NCBI GenBank assembly: GCA_024653485.1
Contig: JANLFY010000010.1
Location: 1 to 54,507, forward strand
Length of the DNA: 54,507 nt
Source: Bacillota bacterium
GTDB taxonomy: Bacteria; Bacillota; SHA-98; UBA4971
Direction: 5' to 3'
Part shown: positions 8,099 to 16,000 of the stretch, piece after piece
Layout: each line of letters begins with the position of its first letter
Position numbering within the stretch: position 1 is the stretch's first letter
Translations under genes and position numbers: made by a program
Notes under the pieces: generated by a model
Database searches by the model: none
Seen by the model: the letters and a program-made list of their open reading frames with translations, nothing else
Told to the model about the DNA's origin: nothing

Positions 8099-10312
8099 GT
8101 GAGTGTGATCGAGACCATAGAGGCCAAGTGCAAGGACTGCTACAAGTGTCTCAGGTCGTGCCCGGTCAAGGCCATCAGGATGGAACGGGGGGACGCGCCT
8201 CACGAGCTCCACGCGCGGGTGGCCGCTGAGCGGTGCGTCTACGACGGCACGTGCGTCCTTGTGTGCCCGCAGAGGGCCAAGAGGGTCGCAAGCGACCTCC
8301 ACAAGGTGCGCTCAGCCATCGCCGGCGGAGCGAAGGTGGCTGCGAGCCTCGCGCCCTCGTTTCCGTCCGCCTTTGCCCTTGACGGAGTGAATCCTCTAGC
8401 CGTTCCGGCGGCCCTTCGCCGCCTCGGCTTTCAAATCGTCCAGGAGACCGCGGTCGGTGCCGAGCTTGTGGGCGCCGAGCACGCGCGGGTCTTACGCGAG
8501 ACCAGCGTCCCGCTCATCTCCAGCTCCTGCCCTGCGGTGGTGAACCTCATCGAACGGCATTATCCCGAGGTCATTACATACCTTGCCCCCATCGTGTCGC
8601 CCATGATCGCTCATGGCCGCTTTCTCAAGCGGCTCGTGCCAGGCGTGAAGGTGGCTTTCATTGGCCCGTGCATCGCCAAGCACGAAGAGCGGGCAGTTCC
8701 GGGACTGGACGACGCCGTCGATTTCGTGCTGACTTTCGACGAGCTCGCAGGCGTCTTCACGCAAGAAGGCATTGACCTCAGTCAAATCGAGCCTGAGGAT
8801 TTCGACGGGCCGGCGCCTGACCTCGCGCGCCTCTTCCCCGTGAGTGGCGGCATGTTGAGGGCTTCCAGGCTCAGCACGGACATGCTTGACCGGGAGGTGC
8901 TGTCCGTATCGGGCATGAACAATTGCCGCGAAGTCCTGCGATGGTTCGTCGAAACCCTGCAGAGCGAGAAGCTGGGCTCCTGCGGTGCCTGCGACGCGAC
9001 TTCGCAGCACTCACGCGGCGCGACCCCGGACCCGCACAACGCGGGGGCCGTGCTGCCGGACCCACCCAACACTGAGGCCCTGCCGCCGGACCCGCGCACA
9101 ACGGATGTTGTGACACCGGACTTCCACAACGCGGGCGCTGGGGCTTCCCACGCGCGCAACGCGGACTCAGTGGCCCCGACCGCGAGGAGCGCTGACGCAG
9201 CGACCCCGAACTCACACGTGGCGCCAACAAGCCAGCTTCCGGAGACCTCGGATCCAGACCACGAAGCGCCCTTGGCCGGCGCACACGGATCAGCCCCGAG
9301 ACTGCCACGCCTCGTGGAGATGCTAGCTTGCGAGGGCGGGTGCATCAACGGACCCATGAATCCGGCGCGCGATGACATCTACGCGCGCAGGGCAAGAGTT
9401 CTTGAATACATGGAGCGAGCAGGGCACGCAAGGTCGCAGCCGCCGACGCGGTGCAGCATCGGGGCTATCGGGGCTGGCGAAGATGCCGTTCCCGTCGCTT
9501 CAGAGCAGGACCGGGACGGCGACCGGCTCATGAGGCCGGACGAGCACGTCACCTTGGGGCCCACCGTATGGCTGCCGAGGAACCTGCTCCACAGATCGTA
9601 CCGGAACCTGCGACCCGTGGCGCCCACCCCCGACGAGGACGCGATCAAGGCCGTCCTCGCCAAGACCGGGAAGTACGCGCCCGACGATGAGCTCAACTGC
9701 GGCGCGTGCGGCTACGATTCATGCCGTGACAAGGCTATCGCGGTGCTCCACGGGATGGCCGACCCCGAGATGTGCATCCCGTACATGCGCGAGCGCGCCG
9801 AGTCCATGGCGAACGTCTTCGTCGCCTCGGCGCCCTACGCGATCATCGTCGTTGACGAAGACGAGGTCATCCGCGATTTGAACGCCGCCGCGGAGCGCAT
9901 GTTCGGGCGGTCAAGACATGAAATGCTGGGCGGGAAGCTAGGTGCGTTCATCGACCCATCGAGCTTCAGACAGGTCCTCGACGCGAAGACGTCGCTCCAG
10001 GTCGAGGTGGCTTATCCCGAGCTCGGCCTCGTCACGAGGCAGACCATATTCTACGAGCCGGAAGAGAGGCTCGCCATGGCCATCATTGCAGACATCACGG
10101 AGGAGAGGTCGCATGCCGCTCGCCTGCAGAATCTACGAGCGGAGACCCTGGAGAAGGCGCAGGGAGTGATAGACAAGCAGATGGAGGTCGCGCAGAAGAT
10201 AGCGGGCCTCCTCGGGGAGACCACCGCCGAGACGAAGGTGCTGTTGACGCGGTTGATGAACGTGTTCAGGGAGGAAGGCAAGGGGAATGGTGGACCTCAG
10301 CGCAAACCTTAG
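8099..10312 (+). CDS. PAS-domain sensory [FeFe] hydrogenase homologue (HydS-like)
   Basis: A 737-residue protein with two N-terminal [4Fe-4S] sites, an H-cluster domain, a CxxCGYxSC-type [4Fe-4S] site (C534, C537, C542), a PAS domain (about 565-675) and a C-terminal coiled coil. The H-cluster motifs are altered: L1 is SSSCP (S143 replaces the proton-relay cysteine, C144 kept), L2 is GPCIAKHEE (C191) and L3 is ACEGGC (C411, C415) followed by GPMNP instead of GGGQP. Such changes are known from group C sensory enzymes, so catalysis is probably slow and the protein a sensor. In the second ferredoxin site D49 stands where a cysteine is expected (C46, C52, C56). Residues 309-378 are a decapeptide repeat insertion. 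The GTG at 8099 follows GGAGGAG. It overlaps the phosphatase gene. Confidence 0.9.
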   Translation: MSVIETIEAKCKDCYKCLRSCPVKAIRMERGDAPHELHARVAAERCVYDGTCVLVCPQRAKRVASDLHKVRSAIAGGAKVAASLAPSFPSAFALDGVNPLAVPAALRRLGFQIVQETAVGAELVGAEHARVLRETSVPLISSSCPAVVNLIERHYPEVITYLAPIVSPMIAHGRFLKRLVPGVKVAFIGPCIAKHEERAVPGLDDAVDFVLTFDELAGVFTQEGIDLSQIEPEDFDGPAPDLARLFPVSGGMLRASRLSTDMLDREVLSVSGMNNCREVLRWFVETLQSEKLGSCGACDATSQHSRGATPDPHNAGAVLPDPPNTEALPPDPRTTDVVTPDFHNAGAGASHARNADSVAPTARSADAATPNSHVAPTSQLPETSDPDHEAPLAGAHGSAPRLPRLVEMLACEGGCINGPMNPARDDIYARRARVLEYMERAGHARSQPPTRCSIGAIGAGEDAVPVASEQDRDGDRLMRPDEHVTLGPTVWLPRNLLHRSYRNLRPVAPTPDEDAIKAVLAKTGKYAPDDELNCGACGYDSCRDKAIAVLHGMADPEMCIPYMRERAESMANVFVASAPYAIIVVDEDEVIRDLNAAAERMFGRSRHEMLGGKLGAFIDPSSFRQVLDAKTSLQVEVAYPELGLVTRQTIFYEPEERLAMAIIADITEERSHAARLQNLRAETLEKAQGVIDKQMEVAQKIAGLLGETTAETKVLLTRLMNVFREEGKGNGGPQRKP
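9023..9232 (+). repeat. 30-bp (10-residue) in-frame repeat, 7 units, inside the HydS-like gene
   Basis: Seven units start at 9023, 9053, 9083, 9113, 9143, 9173 and 9203. The first four read TPDPHNAGAV, LPDPPNTEAL, PPDPRTTDVV and TPDFHNAGAG; the last three have drifted. The array sits between the H-cluster domain core and motif L3, that is, inside the catalytic fold rather than between domains. Confidence 0.9.
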
Positions 10313-11453
10313 AGTTGAGGTCGGAGTGAGCCAGCTGAACAAGCACGGCGAAGAGCTGTGCGGAGACAGCGTCGAGGTGAACAAGGGTTCCGGCTTCACC
10401 ATCGTGGCCCTCTCCGACGGACTCGGGAGCGGGGTCAAGGCCAATATCCTGTCGTCTCTGACTGTCCGGATGATCGTCAACATGCTCAAGGGCGGCCTTG
10501 CCCTCGAGGATGTCATCGACGCCCTCGCGCGCACGCTTCCCGTGTGCGAGAAGCGGCATCTTGCGTATTCCACGTTCAGCGTCCTCCAGATCTTTCACGA
10601 CGGCTCGGCTCACATTGCCGAGTACGACTCCCCGCCGGCGTTCGTGGGCCGGGGTCGGGAGCTCAGGTGTGTGCCGAGGTCGGAGTGCGTCATCGGGGGG
10701 CGCGTCATTAAGGAGGCCTTCTTCTCCGTCGAGGACGGGGACTGGATAGTGATGGTGAGCGACGGGGTTCTGCACGCTGGCATCGGAGGAGTGTGGAACA
10801 CCGGTTGGGGATGGGACAGGGTCGCGGAATACGTGAGATCGGCGTCTGGCTGGGCTGAAACGTCCCACGAGTTCGCGGAGGAGATCGCGAGGGTCACGAA
10901 CAAGCTGTACGGATTCAAACCAGGTGACGACGCGACAATCGTGGCGATTCGCACGAGGCGCGCTCGCAGCCTCACAGTGCTGGTAGGCCCGCCGGTGGAC
11001 CGCGCGGACGACCAGGTGGTGGTGGGGAAGCTCATGGAGGAGCCTGGCAAGAAGGTCGTGTGCGGCGGAACCACCGGCAACATGGTCGCGCGCGTTCTGG
11101 GCAAACCCATCGAGGTCGATCTCAGGTCCCAAGACAGACGCGTCCCTCCCACCGCCGACATTGAGGGAATAGACCTCGTCACCGAGGGAATGCTCACGCT
11201 GTCGTACACGCTGGAGATGCTCAGGACAGGCGCGAAGCTGCGCGACGTGGCGTGGAAGAGGGACGGCGCGAGCCGCCTGGCGGCTGCGCTCCTCGAGGCG
11301 GATAGCGTCCGCGTCATCGTGGGGCGGGCCATCAACCCCGCGCACCAAAGCCCCGACGTGCCAGTCACCCTAGCGCTGAAGCAGAAGATAGTCGACGAGC
11401 TCTCTCAAGTCCTGAAGAGAATGGGCAAGCAGGTGTCTGTAGAGTACTACTAG
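10287..11453 (+). CDS. SpoIIE/PP2C-type serine phosphatase
   Basis: A 388-residue protein with a SpoIIE-like PP2C phosphatase domain in residues 1-220: the metal-binding motif SDGLGSG (D44), a second VSDGVLHAG, and the closing GDDATIVAI. These proteins dephosphorylate serine or threonine on partner proteins with Mn2+ or Mg2+. Residues about 225-388 form a second region rich in charged helices that I do not recognise. The ATG at 10287 lies inside the end of the HydS-like gene (26-bp overlap) behind GGAGGAAGG. Such overlap points to co-translation and a shared signalling pathway: a redox or H2 signal from the PAS hydrogenase acting on the phosphatase. That link is inference from context. Confidence 0.9.
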   Translation: MVDLSANLRVEVGVSQLNKHGEELCGDSVEVNKGSGFTIVALSDGLGSGVKANILSSLTVRMIVNMLKGGLALEDVIDALARTLPVCEKRHLAYSTFSVLQIFHDGSAHIAEYDSPPAFVGRGRELRCVPRSECVIGGRVIKEAFFSVEDGDWIVMVSDGVLHAGIGGVWNTGWGWDRVAEYVRSASGWAETSHEFAEEIARVTNKLYGFKPGDDATIVAIRTRRARSLTVLVGPPVDRADDQVVVGKLMEEPGKKVVCGGTTGNMVARVLGKPIEVDLRSQDRRVPPTADIEGIDLVTEGMLTLSYTLEMLRTGAKLRDVAWKRDGASRLAAALLEADSVRVIVGRAINPAHQSPDVPVTLALKQKIVDELSQVLKRMGKQVSVEYY

Positions 11454-11509
11454 CCTCGCAGGTCGCCCAAGGCTTCTCCTGACCTGTCTTTCACCAATCT
11501 TGACATCTC

Positions 11510-11538
11510 TTGACATCGCGACGGAAGCATGGTAGCTT
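11510..11538 (+). promoter_or_regulatory. Promoter TTGACA-17-TAGCTT for the TetR operon
   Basis: A consensus -35 (11510-11515) is 17 bp from a weaker -10 TAGCTT (11533-11538). A second TTGACA lies just upstream at about 11500. The palindromic operator begins 13 bp after the -10, so a bound repressor would block the start region. Confidence 0.5.
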
Positions 11539-11550
11539 ACGAGGTACGAT

Positions 11551-11574
11551 GGATGACTGACCGGTCAGTCATCC
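11551..11574. promoter_or_regulatory. Perfect 24-bp palindromic operator, probable TetR binding site
   Basis: The half-site GGATGACTGACC is followed by its exact reverse complement GGTCAGTCATCC with no spacer. The core TGACTGACCGGTCAGTCA is of the size and symmetry bound by TetR/AcrR dimers. Its place between the promoter and the TetR gene points to autoregulation and control of the exporter genes downstream. Confidence 0.8.
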
Positions 11575-11653
11575 TGGAAAGTCATTCCGGTCAATCATCA
11601 CTGTCAATCATCACGGTCAGTCGTCCTGGTCGGTCATCCAGGTCAGTCGTCCA
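11563..11653. repeat. 13-bp tandem array of operator half-sites, 7 units
   Basis: The right half of the palindrome (GGTCAGTCATCC) is followed at exact 13-bp steps by copies at 11576 (diverged), 11589, 11602, 11615, 11628 and 11641, for example GGTCAATCATCA, GGTCAGTCGTCC and GGTCGGTCATCC. The array runs from the palindrome almost to 11660. Confidence 0.88.
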
Positions 11654-11758
11654 CAGGGATGCGACGGGGTGTTCATGAAGAGCAACTCTGACAGAGGGAA
11701 TGAGTCTGTGGAGCCCCAAGAAAGCCGCGCAAGCGGCGGGAGGCGGGAAGGGAACGCG

Positions 11759-12421
11759 ATGTCGATGGACATTGATGCAGGCTCGCTTGGCGGCGAAACC
11801 AGAGAGGCTGGAAAGCGCGACTTGATCCTTGACGCGGCCCAGCAAGTGTTCTCGAAGAAGGGCTTTCACCAGGCCACTGTCGAGGAGATAGCGGACGCGG
11901 CAGGCGTGGGCAAGGGCACGGTCTATCTCTATTTCCCCAGCAAGAAAGAGGTCCTCGTAGCTCTCATCGAGGAGCGACTCAGAGACCTTACGCGGGAGCT
12001 CGAGAGGCGCGCAAGGAGTGTCGCGGTGGGCGCGCGGAGCTGCACCGAGAAGCTGCGCAGGGCGATTTCCTATCAAATGGAGGTCCTTCGCAAGTCGCAG
12101 GATTTCCTCGCCGTGACGTTCGGCGACATAGGCGAGCTCGGGCGGGAGCTCGACAAGCGCACCAAGGATGCGCGCAGGGCTTTCCTCGCCGTCATGGAGT
12201 CCATCATCAGCGAGGGAACGAACAGGGGTGAGTTCCGGGACATAGACCCCCGCTTGGCATCATATGCCGTAGAGGGGATGATCATACACAGCGCTCTGGG
12301 CATGACCATAGGAGAGGGCGCTCAGATTTCGGAAGAGCATGTCTCGCAGCTCATCGACTTGTGCCTTCATGGCATCGTCCGCAATGGCATGGCCTGCGGC
12401 GAAAGCTGCGCCGACGCGTAA
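11759..12421 (+). CDS. TetR/AcrR family transcriptional regulator
   Basis: A repressor of about 220 residues. The N-terminal helix-turn-helix is typical (ILDAAQQVFSKKGFHQATV, then GVGKGTVYLYFPSKKEV). The remaining helices form the ligand-binding and dimer part. The ATG at 11759 follows GGGAAGGGAA and leaves 18 residues before the first helix, the usual family spacing; GTG 11669 and ATG 11675 are alternatives. It is the first gene of a cluster with an RND exporter, a LolA-like protein and an outer-membrane barrel and lies next to a 24-bp palindrome, so it most likely represses this cluster and itself. The inducer is unknown; lipids or hydrophobic compounds would fit the exporter type. Confidence 0.93.
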   Translation: MSMDIDAGSLGGETREAGKRDLILDAAQQVFSKKGFHQATVEEIADAAGVGKGTVYLYFPSKKEVLVALIEERLRDLTRELERRARSVAVGARSCTEKLRRAISYQMEVLRKSQDFLAVTFGDIGELGRELDKRTKDARRAFLAVMESIISEGTNRGEFRDIDPRLASYAVEGMIIHSALGMTIGEGAQISEEHVSQLIDLCLHGIVRNGMACGESCADA

Positions 12422-12502
12422 ACCAGCGGTGTGGAGGCGGCGCGGAGCTGACGGGGGTCACTGAGTTGAGCTGACCGTACGAGGTTCAGGGGGTACGTGG
12501 CG

Positions 12503-14956
12503 ATGGAACGACTTGCCAGATACACTGTGAAACATCCTGGAACAGTCGCGACCGTTCTCTGCGGGCTGACGCTCGTCTTCGCGTGCTTTCTGCCGCGAGT
12601 GCAGCTTAGGACGGATACCGCTGCGTTCGCTCCTGAGGACGACCCTGTGATCAAGGAGCTTGCGGAGACCGTCGAGGACTTCGGTTCACAGGACATCATC
12701 ATGGTTGTAGTCAAGGGAGACGTCTTCGCTCCCGAGACCCTGGCCAAGGTGCGACGACTTGCCGACGGCATCGCAAACCTATCGGGCGTGGACAGGGTCA
12801 CGACCCCCCTCGACGTCCAGTTGGTGCGGGGAGACGAGTTCGGCCTGCAGATCCTGCCCGCAGCCGAGCGCGTGCCCGAGACACTGGAGGAGGCAGAGGC
12901 CTTCCGGCAGGCGCTCAAGTCCACGCGCCAAGGCTCCGCCATGGTCGCCTCGAACGACGAGGCCATGGCCATTTTCATTACCCTCGAGCCAGGTATCGTG
13001 GCTTCGACCAGGGCTCATCACCTTGCCGGGGAGATAGAGGGCCTTGTGCGCCAGGAAGAGAGCCCTGGCCAGGAGACATACATAGTCGGGGAGGCGTACA
13101 TGGGCTACTGGGCCTCCCGGAACATGCGTCGTGACCTCAGGTTCTTGTTGCCGCTCGCCGTCGCGGTTGTAATAGGCGCCCTGTACGCGAGTTTCGGGAG
13201 CCTGTCCGACGTAGGCGCGCTCCTCGGGGGCATTGTGATGAGCGTCGTGTGGACCGTGGGACTCATGGCCGGCCTGGGCTACGAAATCACCATCGTGTCC
13301 ATGATGCTGCCCACGATCTTGGTCTCCATGGGGAGCGCCGCGGGCATCCATGTCTTGAACCGCTTTTACGAGGAGACGCGAGCCGGCGGGAACGCGGAGG
13401 ACTCCATCGTAAGAATAGTCGTTCAGCTGACGAGCCCCATATCAATGACGACGCTTACCACCGCGGTGGGATTCGCGTCCTTCCTCACGTCTTTCGTTCC
13501 TCCCGTGAGAGAGTTCGGCGCTCTCGCTGCAGTCGGGATCATCCTCAACATGCTTATCTCGCTTACGTGGGTGCCGGCGGTTCTGGCGGCGCGAGCAAGG
13601 CGCCTGGCCACCTCGGCGGCGTCCACATTGGACGCCAGGTCGCCTGGAGACGGCCGTCGCCGGCGCTTCCTCCTTCAGGAGCTGCTCGGTGCCACCGGGA
13701 GGCTGGTGGTGTCGCGTCCGCGCGAGATCGTAATTGGTGCGGTCGCGGTGACCCTTGCTTTCGCGGCCGGAATTCCCGGGCTTGCGGTGGAAACGAATTT
13801 CCTTCGCTATTTCAGAGAGGACAGTCCCGCCGTCACAGGCACGAAGGCCGTGGAAGATCACTTCGGCGGGACCCTCGGCTTGTCAGTGCTCGTCGACACG
13901 GGGGAGCCCGACGGCATCAAAGACCCTTCGGTGTTGAACCGCATGATCGAGTTGGAGAACAGGCTCAAGGGACTTGGTGAAGTAAGCGACCCGACTTCCG
14001 TGGCCAGCCTCATCCGCGAGGTGAATCAGGCCCTGAACAACAACGATCCTTCGCAGTACAAGATCCCGGACAGCCGGGAGGCGGTGGCGCAGGAGCTCTT
14101 GCTCTTCACCATGCAGGGTGGGTCGGGCCTCGACACGATGGTGAGCTACGACTTCCAGAAAGCCCTCGTGACCACGAGAGTCGTCAATCTCCCCACTTCA
14201 GAACTGCATCGCGTGATTGAGGCGGTGGAGCATATCGCGGGCGAAGTGTTCGGCGGCACCCATGTCAAGACAACCGTGGTGGGTCTGCCCAAGGTGATGC
14301 TGCGGCTCATGGACAGGTTCATGGACAGCCAGATTAAGAGCCTCGTCGTGTCGATGGCGGGCGTCTGGGCCGTGATCACTCTCGTCATGGGCTCCGCTTC
14401 CATGGGTCTATTGTGCCTCGTGGCCCTCTTCATCAGCGTTATCGTGAACTTCGGGCTGATGTCGTTCAGCGGAATCCCCCTTGACGTGGTGACGATAATG
14501 ATATCCGGCGTGGCCATTGGGATCGGCGTCGACTATTCGATCCATGTTCTCAGTAGGTACCGTCTGGAATTGAGGCAGGGTAAGGGCAGAGAGGACGCTC
14601 TCGCCAGCGTCGTGGGATCGACCGGGCGGGGCGTGTTCTTCAACGCGGCGACGTTGATCCTTGGGTTTGGTCTCCTAACGTTCTCGAGCTTCAGGGCGAT
14701 CTCCGTGTTCGGCCTTCTCGTGGCGGCGACAATGTTCACGAGCGCGCTTGGCGCCCTGCTCGTTCTGCCCGCGGTCTTGAGGCTCCTGCCCGCGGACCGT
14801 GTGCGTGACGCGGGATTCGGCGGAGTGCGGCGGGGGCGGGCGACACCTGTGTCTGCGCCCGCGGCCGCGCCTACGACAGCGCCCGCACCTACGCCCACTG
14901 CTGCGCCTGCGCCCGGACCCGGGGCGGCGCCCGCGCCCGCGCCCAGGTTGGGGTGA
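12503..14956 (+). CDS. RND/MMPL family transporter (HAE3-like hydrophobe exporter)
   Basis: An inner-membrane exporter of 817 residues with the duplicated RND topology. TM1 near the N-terminus is followed by a large periplasmic loop (about 35-205), a block of five to six TMs, a second single TM and loop (about 410-610), and a second TM block. The motif GVDYSIHVLSRY near TM10 is typical of MMPL/HAE3 proteins, which move lipids or other hydrophobic molecules. The ATG at 12503 is 9 bases from AGGGGG; a GTG at 12497 is too close to it. The last 45 residues are an Ala-Pro-Thr tail made of short GC-rich repeats. The following LolA-like protein and barrel suggest a three-part path across the envelope. 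Substrate is not visible. Confidence 0.92.
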   Translation: MERLARYTVKHPGTVATVLCGLTLVFACFLPRVQLRTDTAAFAPEDDPVIKELAETVEDFGSQDIIMVVVKGDVFAPETLAKVRRLADGIANLSGVDRVTTPLDVQLVRGDEFGLQILPAAERVPETLEEAEAFRQALKSTRQGSAMVASNDEAMAIFITLEPGIVASTRAHHLAGEIEGLVRQEESPGQETYIVGEAYMGYWASRNMRRDLRFLLPLAVAVVIGALYASFGSLSDVGALLGGIVMSVVWTVGLMAGLGYEITIVSMMLPTILVSMGSAAGIHVLNRFYEETRAGGNAEDSIVRIVVQLTSPISMTTLTTAVGFASFLTSFVPPVREFGALAAVGIILNMLISLTWVPAVLAARARRLATSAASTLDARSPGDGRRRRFLLQELLGATGRLVVSRPREIVIGAVAVTLAFAAGIPGLAVETNFLRYFREDSPAVTGTKAVEDHFGGTLGLSVLVDTGEPDGIKDPSVLNRMIELENRLKGLGEVSDPTSVASLIREVNQALNNNDPSQYKIPDSREAVAQELLLFTMQGGSGLDTMVSYDFQKALVTTRVVNLPTSELHRVIEAVEHIAGEVFGGTHVKTTVVGLPKVMLRLMDRFMDSQIKSLVVSMAGVWAVITLVMGSASMGLLCLVALFISVIVNFGLMSFSGIPLDVVTIMISGVAIGIGVDYSIHVLSRYRLELRQGKGREDALASVVGSTGRGVFFNAATLILGFGLLTFSSFRAISVFGLLVAATMFTSALGALLVLPAVLRLLPADRVRDAGFGGVRRGRATPVSAPAAAPTTAPAPTPTAAPAPGPGAAPAPAPRLG
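14857..14953 (+). repeat. Ala-Pro repeat tail of the RND gene
   Basis: The 3' end of the exporter gene is a low-complexity run of GCGCCC, GCGCCTACG and related words, coding for an Ala/Pro/Thr tail after the last membrane segment. It stops at the gene's stop codon. Confidence 0.7.
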
Positions 14957-15025
14957 GCGAAGCGCGCCGGGGTGTCACGGGAGGGCGGTGGCCGGTGAGG
15001 ATGTCAGTGCCGGAGGTGTTGAAGC

Positions 15026-15895
15026 ATGATGCGGTGTGATACACGACAATGGGCAAGGTGGACCAAGACGACGCTGGGGCGCCCGGTGGTCGCGGGTGTG
15101 GCGGCGCTCTGTGCGGCGACACTTTGCGCGGCGGCTTTGCTTGGGCCGCTCCGTGACTTCAACTCGGGACGGGTTGAGGCGTCGGAACTGACCGCCGAGC
15201 AGATCCTCGACAGGATCGAGGGCACGACCATGTTGACGGGCAACGGATCCGCCACGATAGAGCTCATCACGGAGAACAAGCGTGGGCAGCAACGGAGCAA
15301 CAAGCTCAAGGTGTACCGGGCTAAGGCCTCTGACGGCACGGAGAAGCAGCTCCTTGAGTACCTGTCTCCGGCGGATGTCGCGGGGACCAAGCTCCTCAGC
15401 ATAAGCGGGGGCAAGGAGGAAAGCCAGATCTGGTTGTTCATGCCGGCCCTGGGCAGAGAGAGGAGAATAGCGGGCACTGAGACGCGGTCGAAGTTCATGG
15501 GGACTGACTTCACGTACGAGGAGATATCCGGAGGCTCGACGTACAAGAGCGACTACAAGGCCGAGAAGCTCAAGGATGAGACCCTGGACGGGCGCAGCTG
15601 TTACGTGCTGCGCCTGACACCGCAGGATGGCGGCAACTACGCTTTCGTCAAGATGTGGGTGTGGCGAGACGAATTCATTCCCCTGAAAATCGAGTTCTAT
15701 GACAAGGACGGTAAAGTGCGCAAGGTGCTCTCGAACTCGGACTTGAAACGAAACAGCAAGGGCAAGTGGGATCCCTCCACCATCACCATGAGCGACGTCG
15801 TGGCGGGCACGAAGACGATAGTCAAGATCCTCGAAGCATCGGAGGACGCGGTTCCCGATGATTACTTCACCATCCGCTATCTGAGGCGGCGCTGA
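15026..15895 (+). CDS. Outer membrane lipoprotein-sorting (LolA-like) periplasmic protein
   Basis: A 289-residue protein with an N-terminal signal (Arg/Lys residues, then a hydrophobic run at about 22-42) and a LolA/LppX-like half-barrel. Recognisable blocks are LTAEQILDRIE, a YLSPADVAGTKLL strand-loop, SQIWLFMPALGRERRI, and GRSCYVLRLTP. Members of this family carry acyl chains through the periplasm and often sit beside RND/MMPL exporters. The ATG at 15026 follows GGAGGTG. It lies 69 bp behind the exporter and 105 bp before the barrel gene, so one operon is likely. A role in carrying the exporter's lipid substrate to the outer membrane is inference. Confidence 0.9.
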   Translation: MMRCDTRQWARWTKTTLGRPVVAGVAALCAATLCAAALLGPLRDFNSGRVEASELTAEQILDRIEGTTMLTGNGSATIELITENKRGQQRSNKLKVYRAKASDGTEKQLLEYLSPADVAGTKLLSISGGKEESQIWLFMPALGRERRIAGTETRSKFMGTDFTYEEISGGSTYKSDYKAEKLKDETLDGRSCYVLRLTPQDGGNYAFVKMWVWRDEFIPLKIEFYDKDGKVRKVLSNSDLKRNSKGKWDPSTITMSDVVAGTKTIVKILEASEDAVPDDYFTIRYLRRR

Positions 15896-16000
15896 AGAGG
15901 GCCGTGCCAAGTGAAGAAGCGCCAAGCGCAGGAGACGAAAGACCACCCTGCCGAGGAGGCGGATGACTAAAGGCCTCTGTATCGAGGAGGTTGAAAGACC

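Larger units (their letters stand above)
11454..11758. other. Control region of the TetR-RND operon
   Basis: The gap holds a promoter (11510-11538), a perfect palindrome (11551-11574) and a 13-bp half-site array (11563-11653). The TetR frame is open from a GTG at 11669, but 11669-11758 would add a polar leader without family support. I treat it as untranslated, with moderate doubt. Confidence 0.65.

Noticed and set aside
11563-11653. CRISPR array
   Set aside because: The 13-bp units adjoin with no spacers. The same applies to every other array in the window; no cas gene is present.
15911-15970. 19-codon frame between the LolA-like and barrel genes
   Set aside because: Too short, no conserved feature, and a weak ribosome-binding site.
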